A stretch of DNA of 47,058 nucleotides from NCBI RefSeq assembly GCF_020523605.1, contig NZ_JAJAQI010000043.1, positions 1 to 47,058 of the forward strand. The letters are read 5' to 3'. Of this stretch, positions 31,776 through 40,010 are shown in pieces. The stretch's first letter is position 1. Each line of letters opens with the position of its first letter. The stretch is from Roseicella aerolata. Its GTDB lineage: Bacteria; Pseudomonadota; Alphaproteobacteria; Acetobacterales; Acetobacteraceae. Below the pieces are notes generated by a model that worked only from the letters and a program-made list of their open reading frames with translations, did no database searches and was not told the origin of the DNA. The position numbers and the translations under genes were made by a program.

Positions 31776-34601
31776 TCAGGCCTTGCCCGTCTTCTTGGGC
31801 GCCGCCGGCTTCTTCGCGGCGGGCGTCTTCGCGGTGGGCTTGGCGGCCGCAGCCGGCTTGCGGGAGGCGGCCGGGCGGGCCGGCGCCTTGGCGGCGGGCG
31901 CTGCGCACTCGGCCGCCTTCCGCGCCGGGGTCGCGCGCGCCGGCGCCTTGCGGGCGGCCGGCTTCGCCGGCGCCGCCTCGGCCTCGGCGCCGTTCGGCGC
32001 GGCGCGCTTCGTGGCAGACTTGGCCTTGCCCTTGGCCCCGGCCTTGCCCTTCGGCGCCAACTCCTTGCCCTTTTCGGCCAGCAGGGCGACGGCCTCATCC
32101 AGCGTGATCTCCTCCATCGCGGCATTGCGCGGAAGGTTCGCCACCGTCTTGCCGTGCTGGGCATAGGGGCCGAAGCGCCCCTTGCGGATCTCGACCGGGG
32201 TGCCGTCCTTCGGATGCGGCCCGACGAAGCGGACCTTGGCCCGCGCCTTGGCCAGCAGCTCCATCGCCCGGTTCATGCCGAGCGAGAGGACATCGTCCCC
32301 CGGTTCCAGCGACTGGAAGATGCTGCCGACCTTGATGTACGGCCCGAAGCGGCCGAGGCCGGCCTGGATCTCCTCGCCGCTCTCCGGGTCGCGGCCGATG
32401 ACGCGCGGCAGGGAGAGCAGGCGCAGGGCCCGGTCGAGGTCGAGCGTGTCCGGGTCCATGTCCCGCGTCAGGCTGGCGCGGCGCGGCTTGGTGGGCTTGC
32501 CCTTCTCGTCCGTGCCGCCCTCGCCGAGCTGGACATAGACGCCATAGGGTCCGCGGCGGACCGTCACCTGCTCGCCGGTCGCGGGATCGCGGCCCAGCTC
32601 GCGCGGGCCCTCGGTCAGGCCCGTCGTGCCCTCGCCCTCGGCGCCCGGGGCGATCAGCGGGCGGGTGTAGCGGCATTCCGGGTAGTTGTTGCAGCCGATG
32701 AAGGCCCCGGTGCGGCCGAGCCGCAGGCCGAGCCGGCCGTTGCTGCAGGCCGGGCAGGCGCGCGGATCCGTGCCGCCCTCGCGCTCGGGGAAGAAGTGCG
32801 GCCCCAGCTCCTCGTCCAGCGCGTCGATGACGTCGCTGATCTTCAGGTCCTTGGTGGCATCGACCGCCTTCTTGAACTCGTCCCAGAAGGCCCGCATCAC
32901 CGCGCGCCAGTCGATCTTGCCGCCCGAGATGTCGTCGAGCTGCTCCTCGAGCCCCGCCGTGAAGCCGGTGTCCACGTAGCGCTCGAAGAATTTCACCAGG
33001 AAGGTGGTGACCAGGCGGCCGCGATCCTCCGGGATGAAGCGGCGCTTCTCCAGCTTCACATAGTCCCGGTCCTGCAGGGTCTGCAGGATGGAGGCATAGG
33101 TGGAGGGCCGGCCGATGCCGAGCTCCTCCAGCTTCTTGACCAGCGAGGCCTCGGAATAGCGGGGCGGCGGTTGGGTGAAGTGCTGCAGCGCCGTGACCTC
33201 GCCGCGCTTCAGCGGGTCGCGCTCCCGCATCGGCGGCAGGGTGCGGCTGTCCTCGTCCTCGGCCGCGCCCGTCACCAGACCGGCGCGCCGGTCGGCCTCG
33301 GAATCGTCCTGATCCTCCCGGTACAGCTTCAGGAAGCCGTCGAAGGCGATGACCGAGCCCGTCGCGCGCAGGATGGTCTTCCTCGCCGCATCCGCGATCT
33401 CGACCGTGGTCTGGTCCAGCTCGGCCGACTGCATCTGGCTGGCGACGGCGCGCTTCCAGATCAGCTCATAGAGCTTGCGCTGCCGGTCATCGAGATAGCG
33501 GGCGACGCGCTCCGGCGTGTTGCGCACATCGGTCGGGCGGATCGCCTCATGCGCTTCCTGGGCGTTCTTCGCCTTGCTCTGGTACTCGCGGGGCGCGCCC
33601 GGCAGGTAGTCGGCGCCGAAGGCCTCCTTCACATGGTCGCGGATGGCGAACATCGCCTCCCGCGCCATCTGCACGCCGTCGGTCCGCATATAGGTGATGA
33701 GGCCGACCGTCTCGCCCCCGATCTCGACGCCCTCATAGAGCTGCTGCGCGGTCCGCATCGTCAGCTGCGCGCCGAAGCCGAGCTTGCGGCTGGCCTCCTG
33801 CTGCAGCGTCGAGGTGGTGAAGGGCGGCGGCGGGTTGCGGCGGACCCGGCGCTTCTCGACCGAGAGGACGCCGAACTCGCCCGCCTCGACCGCGGCCCTG
33901 GCGCGCAGGGCGCTGGCCTCGTCCGGCAGGTCGAACTGCTCGAGCTTCCTGCCGTCGAGATGCGTCAGCCGGGCGGTGAAGGGGGCGCCGGCCGGCGTGG
34001 TGAAGCGGCCCTCGACGGTCCAGTATTCCCGCGCCCGGAAGGCCTCGATCTCGGCTTCCCGCTCGCAGATCAGGCGCAGCGCGACCGACTGCACCCGTCC
34101 AGCCGAGCGGCTGCCCGGCAGCTTGCGCCAGAGCACCGGCGAGAGGGTGAAGCCCACCAGGTAATCCAGCGCGCGGCGCGCCAGATAGGCGTCGATCAGC
34201 GGCGCATCCAGGTCGCGGGGATGGTCGATGGCGTACTGGACGGCCCGCTTGGTGATCTCGTTGAAGGTGATGCGGCGGACCTCGACGCCCTTCAGCGCCC
34301 CCTTGCGGGCCAGCATGTCCTGGACATGCCAGGAGATCGCCTCGCCCTCCCGGTCCGGGTCGGTGGCGAGGAAGAGGCGCCGGGCGCCGCGCAGGGCGCG
34401 GGCGATCTCGTTGACCTGCCGCTCGCCGCGGTCCTCCGACTCCCAATCCATGGCGAAATCCTCCTCCGGACGGACGGAGCCGTCCTTCGGGGGCAGGTCG
34501 CGGACATGGCCGAAGCTTGCCAGCACCGTGAAGTCCCGGCCGAGATACTTGTTGATGGTCTTGGCCTTGGCGGGGCTTTCGACGACGACGACGTCCGGCA
34601 T
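31776..34601 (-). CDS. topA: DNA topoisomerase I
   Basis: A 941-residue type IA topoisomerase that relaxes negative supercoils. The Toprim domain is at the start (VVVVESPAKAKTINKYLG, ATDPDREGEAISWH), and the active-site tyrosine is Y304 in GLITYMRTDG. A four-cysteine zinc finger follows (CPACSNGRLGLRLGRTGAFIGC, then PEC), with several topoisomerase C-terminal repeats (GPYGVYVQLGE, GRFGPYIKVG, GRFGPYAQHG). The final 100 residues are an alanine/lysine/proline tail like those of histone H1-like proteins. ATG 34601 has GGAG 5 nt upstream and is preferred over the in-frame GTG at 34610. Confidence 0.96.
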   Translation of the reverse strand: MPDVVVVESPAKAKTINKYLGRDFTVLASFGHVRDLPPKDGSVRPEEDFAMDWESEDRGERQVNEIARALRGARRLFLATDPDREGEAISWHVQDMLARKGALKGVEVRRITFNEITKRAVQYAIDHPRDLDAPLIDAYLARRALDYLVGFTLSPVLWRKLPGSRSAGRVQSVALRLICEREAEIEAFRAREYWTVEGRFTTPAGAPFTARLTHLDGRKLEQFDLPDEASALRARAAVEAGEFGVLSVEKRRVRRNPPPPFTTSTLQQEASRKLGFGAQLTMRTAQQLYEGVEIGGETVGLITYMRTDGVQMAREAMFAIRDHVKEAFGADYLPGAPREYQSKAKNAQEAHEAIRPTDVRNTPERVARYLDDRQRKLYELIWKRAVASQMQSAELDQTTVEIADAARKTILRATGSVIAFDGFLKLYREDQDDSEADRRAGLVTGAAEDEDSRTLPPMRERDPLKRGEVTALQHFTQPPPRYSEASLVKKLEELGIGRPSTYASILQTLQDRDYVKLEKRRFIPEDRGRLVTTFLVKFFERYVDTGFTAGLEEQLDDISGGKIDWRAVMRAFWDEFKKAVDATKDLKISDVIDALDEELGPHFFPEREGGTDPRACPACSNGRLGLRLGRTGAFIGCNNYPECRYTRPLIAPGAEGEGTTGLTEGPRELGRDPATGEQVTVRRGPYGVYVQLGEGGTDEKGKPTKPRRASLTRDMDPDTLDLDRALRLLSLPRVIGRDPESGEEIQAGLGRFGPYIKVGSIFQSLEPGDDVLSLGMNRAMELLAKARAKVRFVGPHPKDGTPVEIRKGRFGPYAQHGKTVANLPRNAAMEEITLDEAVALLAEKGKELAPKGKAGAKGKAKSATKRAAPNGAEAEAAPAKPAARKAPARATPARKAAECAAPAAKAPARPAASRKPAAAAKPTAKTPAAKKPAAPKKTGKA

Positions 34602-34667
34602 GGACTCCACACATCCTGTGGCCGACCCGGGGATTGGGGTTGCGGCGGGCAGCGCGGCGGGCGGCCC

Positions 34668-35822
34668 CTAGCGCCCGTTCTGGTCCCGACCGGTGAGCGC
34701 CACGCGGTTGCCCGGCAGCAGTTCCACCCGTCCAGCCAGTTCGAGATCAAGGAGGATCGCCTGGATCGCGGAGGGCGAGAGGTGGCAGCGCCGCATCACC
34801 TCGTCAACCGCTATCGGGCTGCCCCCAATCAAATCAAGGACTTGAGAAGATGTTTCCGGAGTCGACGGCACCGATGGAACGAGTTCCTCGGCCGCATCGG
34901 CGCTCTCCCAGGCCGGCGGCGGGGTGAAAAGCCGGGCCGGGCGGGGCGCCTCGGGCAGATGGGCCAGCACGTCCTCGGCCGATTCGGTCAGGTGCGCGCC
35001 CTGGCGGATCAGGTCGTTGGCGCCCCGCGCGCGCGGGTCGAGCGGGCTGCCCGGCACGGCGAAGAGCTCCCGCCCCGCTTCCAGGGCCAAGCGGGCGGTG
35101 ATCAGGCTGCCGGAGCGCGGCGCCGCCTCCACCACCACCACGCCGAGGGAGAGGGCGGCGACGATGCGGTTGCGGCGCGGGAAGTGGCGGGCAAGGGGGG
35201 CGGTGCCGAGCGGCGCCTCGGCCAGCACGGCGCCGCCCTCATCGGCGATGCGGGCCTGCAGCCTGGCATGCTCGGGCGGGTAGGGCTCATCGAGGCCGCC
35301 GGCGATGCAGGCGATGGTGCGGCCCTTGCGCAGGGCACCCAGATGCGCGGCGGCGTCGATCCCCCGCGCCAGGCCGGAGACCACCGCAAGGCCGGCCGCG
35401 GCGAGCGATTCCCCCAGATCCTCCGCGATGCGACGGCCGGCCGCCGAGGCATTGCGGGCACCGACCAGGGCGACGGCCCGCAGGGACAGGGTGGTCGGGT
35501 CGCCGAGCAGGGCGAGGACGGGCGGCGCGTCCTCCTGCATCGCCAGCAGGGGCGGGTAGGGCGGCAGGCCGGCGAAGAGAAGGCGGGCGCCCATGCGGTG
35601 CAGGGCCTCCATCTCGCGCCGGGCCTCCGATTCGGGGTGGAGGGCGAAGGGCGCGCCGCGGCGGGCGGCGAGGCGGGGCAGGGCGGCGAGCGCGGCGGTG
35701 GCTGTGCCGTGCCGCTCCAGCAGCCGGCCGAAGGTGAGGGGGCCGATGCCCTCGGTGCGGGCAAGGCGGAGGCGGGCGATCGCCTCGGCGGGGGGCAGGT
35801 CCCGGTCGCCGTCCCGCGTCAT
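34668..35822 (-). CDS. dprA: DNA-processing protein DprA (Smf)
   Basis: A 384-residue protein that binds single-stranded DNA entering by transformation and loads RecA. After an N-terminal SAM-like region comes the Rossmann-like DprA core: YPPLLAMQEDAPPVLALLGD, VALVGARNASAAGRR, VVSGLARGIDAAAHLGAL, EAPLGTAPLARHFPRRNRIVAALS and SGSLITARLALEAGRELFAVPG. It has a C-terminal winged-helix domain (VDEVMRRCHLSPSAIQAILLDLEL). I chose the ATG at 35820-35822; the frame upstream has no homologous sequence. It lies 66 nt before topA. A 450-nt gap separates it from plsY. Confidence 0.94.
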   Translation of the reverse strand: MTRDGDRDLPPAEAIARLRLARTEGIGPLTFGRLLERHGTATAALAALPRLAARRGAPFALHPESEARREMEALHRMGARLLFAGLPPYPPLLAMQEDAPPVLALLGDPTTLSLRAVALVGARNASAAGRRIAEDLGESLAAAGLAVVSGLARGIDAAAHLGALRKGRTIACIAGGLDEPYPPEHARLQARIADEGGAVLAEAPLGTAPLARHFPRRNRIVAALSLGVVVVEAAPRSGSLITARLALEAGRELFAVPGSPLDPRARGANDLIRQGAHLTESAEDVLAHLPEAPRPARLFTPPPAWESADAAEELVPSVPSTPETSSQVLDLIGGSPIAVDEVMRRCHLSPSAIQAILLDLELAGRVELLPGNRVALTGRDQNGR

Positions 35823-36272
35823 CGGACGCGCCCGGGCTGGCATGGCATCGGCCAGCCTGGCCGGGCGAGCGGCGGCGGACAGCCTCTTGCGGTCGGCGGG
35901 ATCGGTCGGGTCACGGCCATGGCAGCGTGTTGTTGTCCGGCGGGAGTCTGTTGCCATCCCGCATCCACCACTACGCTTTCGTTCTGCTGCCGTCCACAAC
36001 CAGGAATTGCGTCTCTCGGCCGGTGGCGCATCGGTGATGCGGGCTTGAGGCGCTGTACTGGCCGCTCACCCGACCGGCTGCGCGCGCCCGGCGGAAGCGT
36101 GCTGCTCATGGCGGCGTGGTGCCGGAAGGCACACCGGCGCCGATGCCGCAGCCCAACCCTTCCATCCCGGAGGCGCGCAGCACACGGCCGATGGGTTGAA
36201 GCGGCTACTCTCCCCAGAGCTGGCCGCGGCGCCGAGGAATGCGCCGCATTGTGCTGGCCGAGGGAAGCGCCG
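35823..36272. other. 450-nt gap inside the operon between plsY and dprA
   Basis: No frame gives a recognisable protein, and I see no RNA gene, insertion sequence or repeat module of the family found elsewhere. Composition is slightly less GC-rich around 35930-36010 (GTTGTTGTCC, CTTTCGTTCTGCTGCC), so an internal promoter for dprA-topA-rnr is possible. The neighbouring genes of this operon are otherwise 1-85 nt apart or overlapping. Confidence 0.4.
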
Positions 36273-36857
36273 TCAAACCTTCCGGCCGATCCGCGGCTCC
36301 GTCCCGGCCAGCAGCCGCGCGATATTCGCCTTGTGCCGCCAGATCACCAGCGCGGCGATCCCGGCCGAGAACAGCGCTAGGTCCCAGCGTCCGGCAATGG
36401 CCGCGATCACCGGCGCCGCCACGCAGGCCGCCATGGCGCCGGCCGAGGAGATGCGCGTGGCGAAGGCCGTCGCCAGCCAGACCAGGAGGGCACCGAGCCC
36501 CAGCCACCAGGCCGCCGCCAGCAGCACGCCGCCGCCGGTCGCGACCCCCTTGCCGCCCTTGAAGCCGAGCCAGGCTGGGAAGGCATGCCCGAGCATGGCG
36601 CCGAAGCCGGCGACCAGCCCCGCCGTCTCTCCCCAGAGGGCGTTGGCGATCAGCAGCGCCGCCACGCCCTTCAGGATATCGAGGCCGAGGGTGGCGGCGG
36701 CGAGGGCCTTGTTCCCGGTGCGCAGCACATTGGTCGCGCCGATATTGCCCGAGCCGATGCTGCGGATGTCGCCGAGTCCGGCCGCCTTGGTCAGCAGGAG
36801 ACCCCAGGGGATGGAGCCCAGCAGGTAGCCGAGGGCGAGGGCGAGGAGCGCGCTCAT
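36273..36857 (-). CDS. plsY: Acyl-phosphate glycerol-3-phosphate acyltransferase PlsY
   Basis: A 194-residue inner-membrane enzyme that acylates glycerol-3-phosphate from acyl-phosphate, the first step of phospholipid synthesis. The N-terminal GYLLGSIPWGLLLTK and the three PlsY active-site motifs are present: GSGNIGATNVLRTGNK, GHAFPAWLGFKGGKGVATGGG, and the C-terminal WRHKANIARLLAGTEPRIG. There are at least five membrane segments. The start overlaps the stop of the dihydroorotase-like gene by 4 nt (ATGA). Confidence 0.96.
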   Translation of the reverse strand: MSALLALALGYLLGSIPWGLLLTKAAGLGDIRSIGSGNIGATNVLRTGNKALAAATLGLDILKGVAALLIANALWGETAGLVAGFGAMLGHAFPAWLGFKGGKGVATGGGVLLAAAWWLGLGALLVWLATAFATRISSAGAMAACVAAPVIAAIAGRWDLALFSAGIAALVIWRHKANIARLLAGTEPRIGRKV

Positions 36858-38128
36858 CCGAAGACCCGCCTTCCGGCCTTCCAGGTGCCGGCCACCCGGC
36901 CCTCCAGCGCCCGGCCATCGAAGGGCGAGTTCTGCGCCTTGCCCGGCAATTGGCCGTCCTTCACCTGCCAGCCCCGCTCCAGGTCGATCAGCACCAGATC
37001 GGCCGGCGCGCCCTTGGCCAGCCGCCCCACCGGCAGGCCCAGCAGCGTCGCCGGCTTCGCGGTCAGCAGGTCGAGCGCGGCCAGCAGGCCGAGATCGCCG
37101 CCATGCACCCGCGCCAGGGTCACGCCGAGCAGCGTGGCAAGCCCGGCCCCGCCGGCCTCCGCCTGGGCGAAGGGAAGGCGCTTGTCATCGGCGTCGCGCG
37201 GCTGGTGGTCGGAGGCGATGGCATCGATGGTGCCGTCCTTCAGCGCGGCCACTACCGCCAGCCGGTCGGCCTCCGGCCGGAGCGGCGGGGAGAGCTTGGC
37301 ATAGGTCCGCCAGTCGCCGATCGCCGTCTCGTTCAGGTCGAAATAGGGCGGCGCGGTGTCGCAGGTGACCGAGAGCCCCTCCGCCTTCGCCGCCCGGATC
37401 AGGTCGAGCGCCGCCGCCGTGCTGACATGGGCGAAATGCACATGGCCGCGGGTGATGCGGGCCAGCGCGATGTCGCGCGCCACCATGATGGCCTCGGCGG
37501 CGGGCGGGATGCCGGGCAGGCCGAGCCGGGTCGCCAGCTCGCCCTCGGTCGCGGCGCCGCCGGCGGCCAGGCTGGGCTCCTCGGGGTGCTGGATGATGAA
37601 GCTGCCGAAGGCCCGGGCATAGGAGAGGGCGAGGCGCATGGTCCGCGCATTGCCGATGGCCCGGCGCCCATCGGTGAAGGCGATCGCCCCGGCTTCCTTC
37701 AGCAGCCCGTATTCGGCGAGTTCCCTGCCCTCGCACCGCTTGGTCGCGGCGCCGTAGGGGAGGAGGGTCAGCGACCCGGTTGCCTCGCCGCGGCGAAGGG
37801 CGAATTGCACCAGCGCGGGGTCGTCCAGCGCCGGGTCGGTGTCCGGCAGGACGCAGAGGGTGGTGATCCCGCCCGCCGCCGCGGCCTGCGCGGCCGAAGC
37901 GATGGTCTCGCGGTGCTCCGCGCCCGGCTCGCCGATGGCGGCGCGGAGATCGACCAGGCCGGGGGCAAGGCAGAGGCCGGCGGCGTCCACCGCCTCGGCC
38001 CCGTCGGGGCGGCCGAGAGTGTTGCCGTGATCGAGGATCAGCCCGTCGCGGACCAGCAGGTCGCCCACCGCATCGAGCCCCGAGGCGGGGTCGAGCAGGC
38101 GGGCACCAACAAAGAGAGTGTCTGTCAT
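36854..38128 (-). CDS. pyrC: Dihydroorotase homologue, predicted non-catalytic (PyrX/PyrC' type)
   Basis: A 424-residue amidohydrolase-fold protein next to pyrB. Active class I dihydroorotases have GFIDMHVHLREPG; here the aligned stretch is GLVDLRAAIGEPG (58-69), so both metal-binding histidines (positions 62 and 64) and the substrate arginine (66) are lost. The carboxylysine region is also altered (AFTDGRRAIGN). Other parts remain (HVHFAHVST, IASDHQPRD). Known non-catalytic homologues form structural complexes with aspartate carbamoyltransferase, for example PyrC' of Pseudomonas, so that role is inferred here. An active dihydroorotase should be encoded elsewhere. Two perfect hairpins precede the start codon. 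Confidence 0.9.
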   Translation of the reverse strand: MTDTLFVGARLLDPASGLDAVGDLLVRDGLILDHGNTLGRPDGAEAVDAAGLCLAPGLVDLRAAIGEPGAEHRETIASAAQAAAAGGITTLCVLPDTDPALDDPALVQFALRRGEATGSLTLLPYGAATKRCEGRELAEYGLLKEAGAIAFTDGRRAIGNARTMRLALSYARAFGSFIIQHPEEPSLAAGGAATEGELATRLGLPGIPPAAEAIMVARDIALARITRGHVHFAHVSTAAALDLIRAAKAEGLSVTCDTAPPYFDLNETAIGDWRTYAKLSPPLRPEADRLAVVAALKDGTIDAIASDHQPRDADDKRLPFAQAEAGGAGLATLLGVTLARVHGGDLGLLAALDLLTAKPATLLGLPVGRLAKGAPADLVLIDLERGWQVKDGQLPGKAQNSPFDGRALEGRVAGTWKAGRRVFG

Positions 38129-38140
38129 GCAGCGATCAAC

Positions 38141-38161
38141 TGGGGGGACTTTGTCCCCCCA
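38141..38161 (-). promoter_or_regulatory. Perfect hairpin immediately upstream of the pyrC-like start codon
   Basis: TGGGGGGAC-TTT-GTCCCCCCA forms a perfect 9-bp stem with a 3-nt loop. Only 12 nt (no Shine-Dalgarno) separate it from the ATG on the minus strand, and the sole G-rich stretch is inside the stem. It could control translation or transcript stability. Confidence 0.6.
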
Positions 38162-38171
38162 GGCCCCCCTA

Positions 38172-38192
38172 CCAGGCCGGAACCCGGCCTGG
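38172..38192 (-). promoter_or_regulatory. Second perfect hairpin in the pyrB/pyrC-like spacer
   Basis: CCAGGCCGG-AAC-CCGGCCTGG forms a perfect 9-bp stem with a 3-nt loop. It lies between the pyrB stop and the first hairpin. There is no U-tract, so it is not a classical terminator. Confidence 0.55.
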
Positions 38193-38212
38193 ACCGGTCC
38201 GGGTTTGCGTGT

Positions 38213-39163
38213 TCAAGCATTCCGCCGCAGGTCCCGTGCCAGCACGTCCAGCACCGCCATGCGGCAGGCGACGCCCATCTCCACCTGCTCGCCGATCACG
38301 CTGCGCTCCGGATCGTCGGCGATCGCGCTGTCGATCTCGATGCCGCGGTTCATCGGGCCGGGATGCATGACGATGGCGTCTGGCTTCGCCACGCCCAGCT
38401 TCTCCCGGTCGAGGCCGAAGAAGCGGAAGAATTCGCGGGAGGAGGGCACGAGGCCGCCCGTCATCCGCTCCTTCTGCAGCCGGAGCATCATCACCACATC
38501 GGCACCGGCGAGGCCCGCCTTCATGTCGTGGAAGACCTCGACACCGAGACGCGTCGCCTCGGCCGGGATCAGGGTCGGCGGGCCGACCACCCGGACGCGG
38601 GCATTCATCGCGGTCAGAAGGTGGATATTGCTGCGGGCGACCCGGCTGTGCAGCACGTCGCCGCAGATGGCAACCGTCAGCCCCTCCAGCCGCCCCTTGC
38701 GGCGGCGGATGGTCAGGGCATCCAGCAGGGCCTGGGTGGGGTGTTCGTGGGTTCCGTCCCCCGCATTGATGACACTCGCCGAGACCTTCTGGGAGAGGAG
38801 CGCCGGCGCGCCGGACTGGGCATGGCGCACCACCAGCAGGTCGCAATGCATGGCGTTCAGGGTGGTGGCCGTGTCGATCAGCGTCTCCCCCTTGTTCACG
38901 CTGCTGGTCGAGACGGACATGTTGATGACATCCGCGCCCAGGCGCTTGCCGGCCAGTTCGAAGCTGGTTCGGGTGCGGGTGCTGTCCTCGAAGAACAGGT
39001 TGATCAGCGTGCGGCCCCGGAGGAGGTCGCGCTGGGTCTTCCCGGAGCGGTTGAGCAGGGCGTAGCTCTCGGCGAGGTCGAGCAGCGCGCCGATATGCGG
39101 CGGCTCCAGCCCCTCGATGGCGAGGAGATGCCCGGCTGGCAGGATGCGGTAGGAGAAGGACAT
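38213..39163 (-). CDS. pyrB: Aspartate carbamoyltransferase catalytic subunit
   Basis: A 316-residue enzyme that joins carbamoyl phosphate and aspartate in pyrimidine synthesis. The carbamoyl-phosphate site STRTRTSFE is present, with [40 protein letters not shown] and [17 protein letters not shown] 39163 (MSFSYRIL) has AGGAGAAGGA directly upstream. No pyrI regulatory subunit is seen; the adjacent inactive dihydroorotase probably serves as its structural partner. It is 31 nt downstream of ruvX. Confidence 0.96.
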   Translation of the reverse strand: MSFSYRILPAGHLLAIEGLEPPHIGALLDLAESYALLNRSGKTQRDLLRGRTLINLFFEDSTRTRTSFELAGKRLGADVINMSVSTSSVNKGETLIDTATTLNAMHCDLLVVRHAQSGAPALLSQKVSASVINAGDGTHEHPTQALLDALTIRRRKGRLEGLTVAICGDVLHSRVARSNIHLLTAMNARVRVVGPPTLIPAEATRLGVEVFHDMKAGLAGADVVMMLRLQKERMTGGLVPSSREFFRFFGLDREKLGVAKPDAIVMHPGPMNRGIEIDSAIADDPERSVIGEQVEMGVACRMAVLDVLARDLRRNA

Positions 39164-39194
39164 GCGGACTCGGCGCCGGTGGGTCGGCCGCAAC

Positions 39195-39665
39195 CTAACC
39201 GCGGGCGGCGGTGGCATCCAGGGCCGACTGGAGGGTGTAGGCGGCTGCCGCCGCATCCACCACCGCGGCCCGCTTCGCCCGGGTGAGGTCTGCCTCGCCG
39301 ATGAGCATGCGATTCACGGCGGAACTGGACAGCCGCTCGTCCCAGAGGGCGACGGGCAGGCCGGTCGCCTCGCCCATGGCCATGGCCCAGTCCTTGGCCG
39401 CCTGGGCCGCCGGGCCGAAGGAGCCATCCATGCCGAGGGGAAGGCCGACGACCAGCCCGCCGGCGCCCTCCTTCCGGGCAATCGCCGCCACCTCCGCGGC
39501 ATTCGCCTTCAGCTTGCCGCGCCTGAGCGCGCCATAGGGGCTGGCCAGCATCAGCAGCACATCGGACAGCGCGACGCCGATCAGCTTCGATCCCGGATCG
39601 AGGCCAATCAGGCGCTGGCCGCGGGGCAGGGCGGCGCGAAGGTCGGTCAGGTTGAAGAGGGCCAT
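39195..39665 (-). CDS. ruvX: Holliday junction resolvase-like YqgF (RuvX)
   Basis: A 156-residue RNase H-fold nuclease, implicated in 16S rRNA 5' maturation and resolvase-like activity. The first catalytic aspartate is D23 in [33 protein letters not shown] and [15 protein letters not shown] follow, and [17 protein letters not shown] holds the last aspartate. It is the first gene of the ruvX-pyrB-pyrC-plsY-dprA-topA-rnr run and is divergent from gatC across only 45 nt. Confidence 0.94.
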   Translation of the reverse strand: MALFNLTDLRAALPRGQRLIGLDPGSKLIGVALSDVLLMLASPYGALRRGKLKANAAEVAAIARKEGAGGLVVGLPLGMDGSFGPAAQAAKDWAMAMGEATGLPVALWDERLSSSAVNRMLIGEADLTRAKRAAVVDAAAAAYTLQSALDATAARG

Positions 39666-39710
39666 GGCGGCCGTTATAGCCCTGGGCCCGGTAGGTTCTG
39701 GAATTCCCGC

Positions 39711-40010
39711 ATGTCCCTCGACACCGCGACCGTGAGGCGCATCGCCTCGCTTGCCCGCATCCGGCTGGAGGAGGAGGAGGTCGGCCGCATGCAGGCCGAG
39801 CTCAACGGCATCCTCGGCTGGATCGAGCAATTGCAGGCGGTGCCGACCGACGGCGTCGAGCCCATGGCGGGCGGCGGCGCCGTCTCGCTCCGGATGCGTG
39901 ACGACCTCGTGACCGATGGCGGCATCCCGGAGAAGATCCTGGCCAACGCCCCCGATCGCCAGGGCGGCGAAGGCGGCGAATATTTCGGCGTGCCGAAGGT
40001 GGTCGAATAA
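39711..40010 (+). CDS. gatC: Asp-tRNA(Asn)/Glu-tRNA(Gln) amidotransferase subunit C
   Basis: A 99-residue small subunit that wraps GatA and GatB. The family pattern is complete: [57 protein letters not shown] and the C-terminal [12 protein letters not shown]. The stop TAA overlaps the gatA start by one base (TAATG), so translation is coupled. Confidence 0.96.
   Translation: MSLDTATVRRIASLARIRLEEEEVGRMQAELNGILGWIEQLQAVPTDGVEPMAGGGAVSLRMRDDLVTDGGIPEKILANAPDRQGGEGGEYFGVPKVVE

Noticed and set aside
31269-36380. Plus-strand open frame of 1703 residues
   Set aside because: It runs antisense through rnr, topA and dprA, which have clear motifs; its translation is arginine/alanine/glycine-rich without domains. 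Long antisense frames are expected at this GC content.
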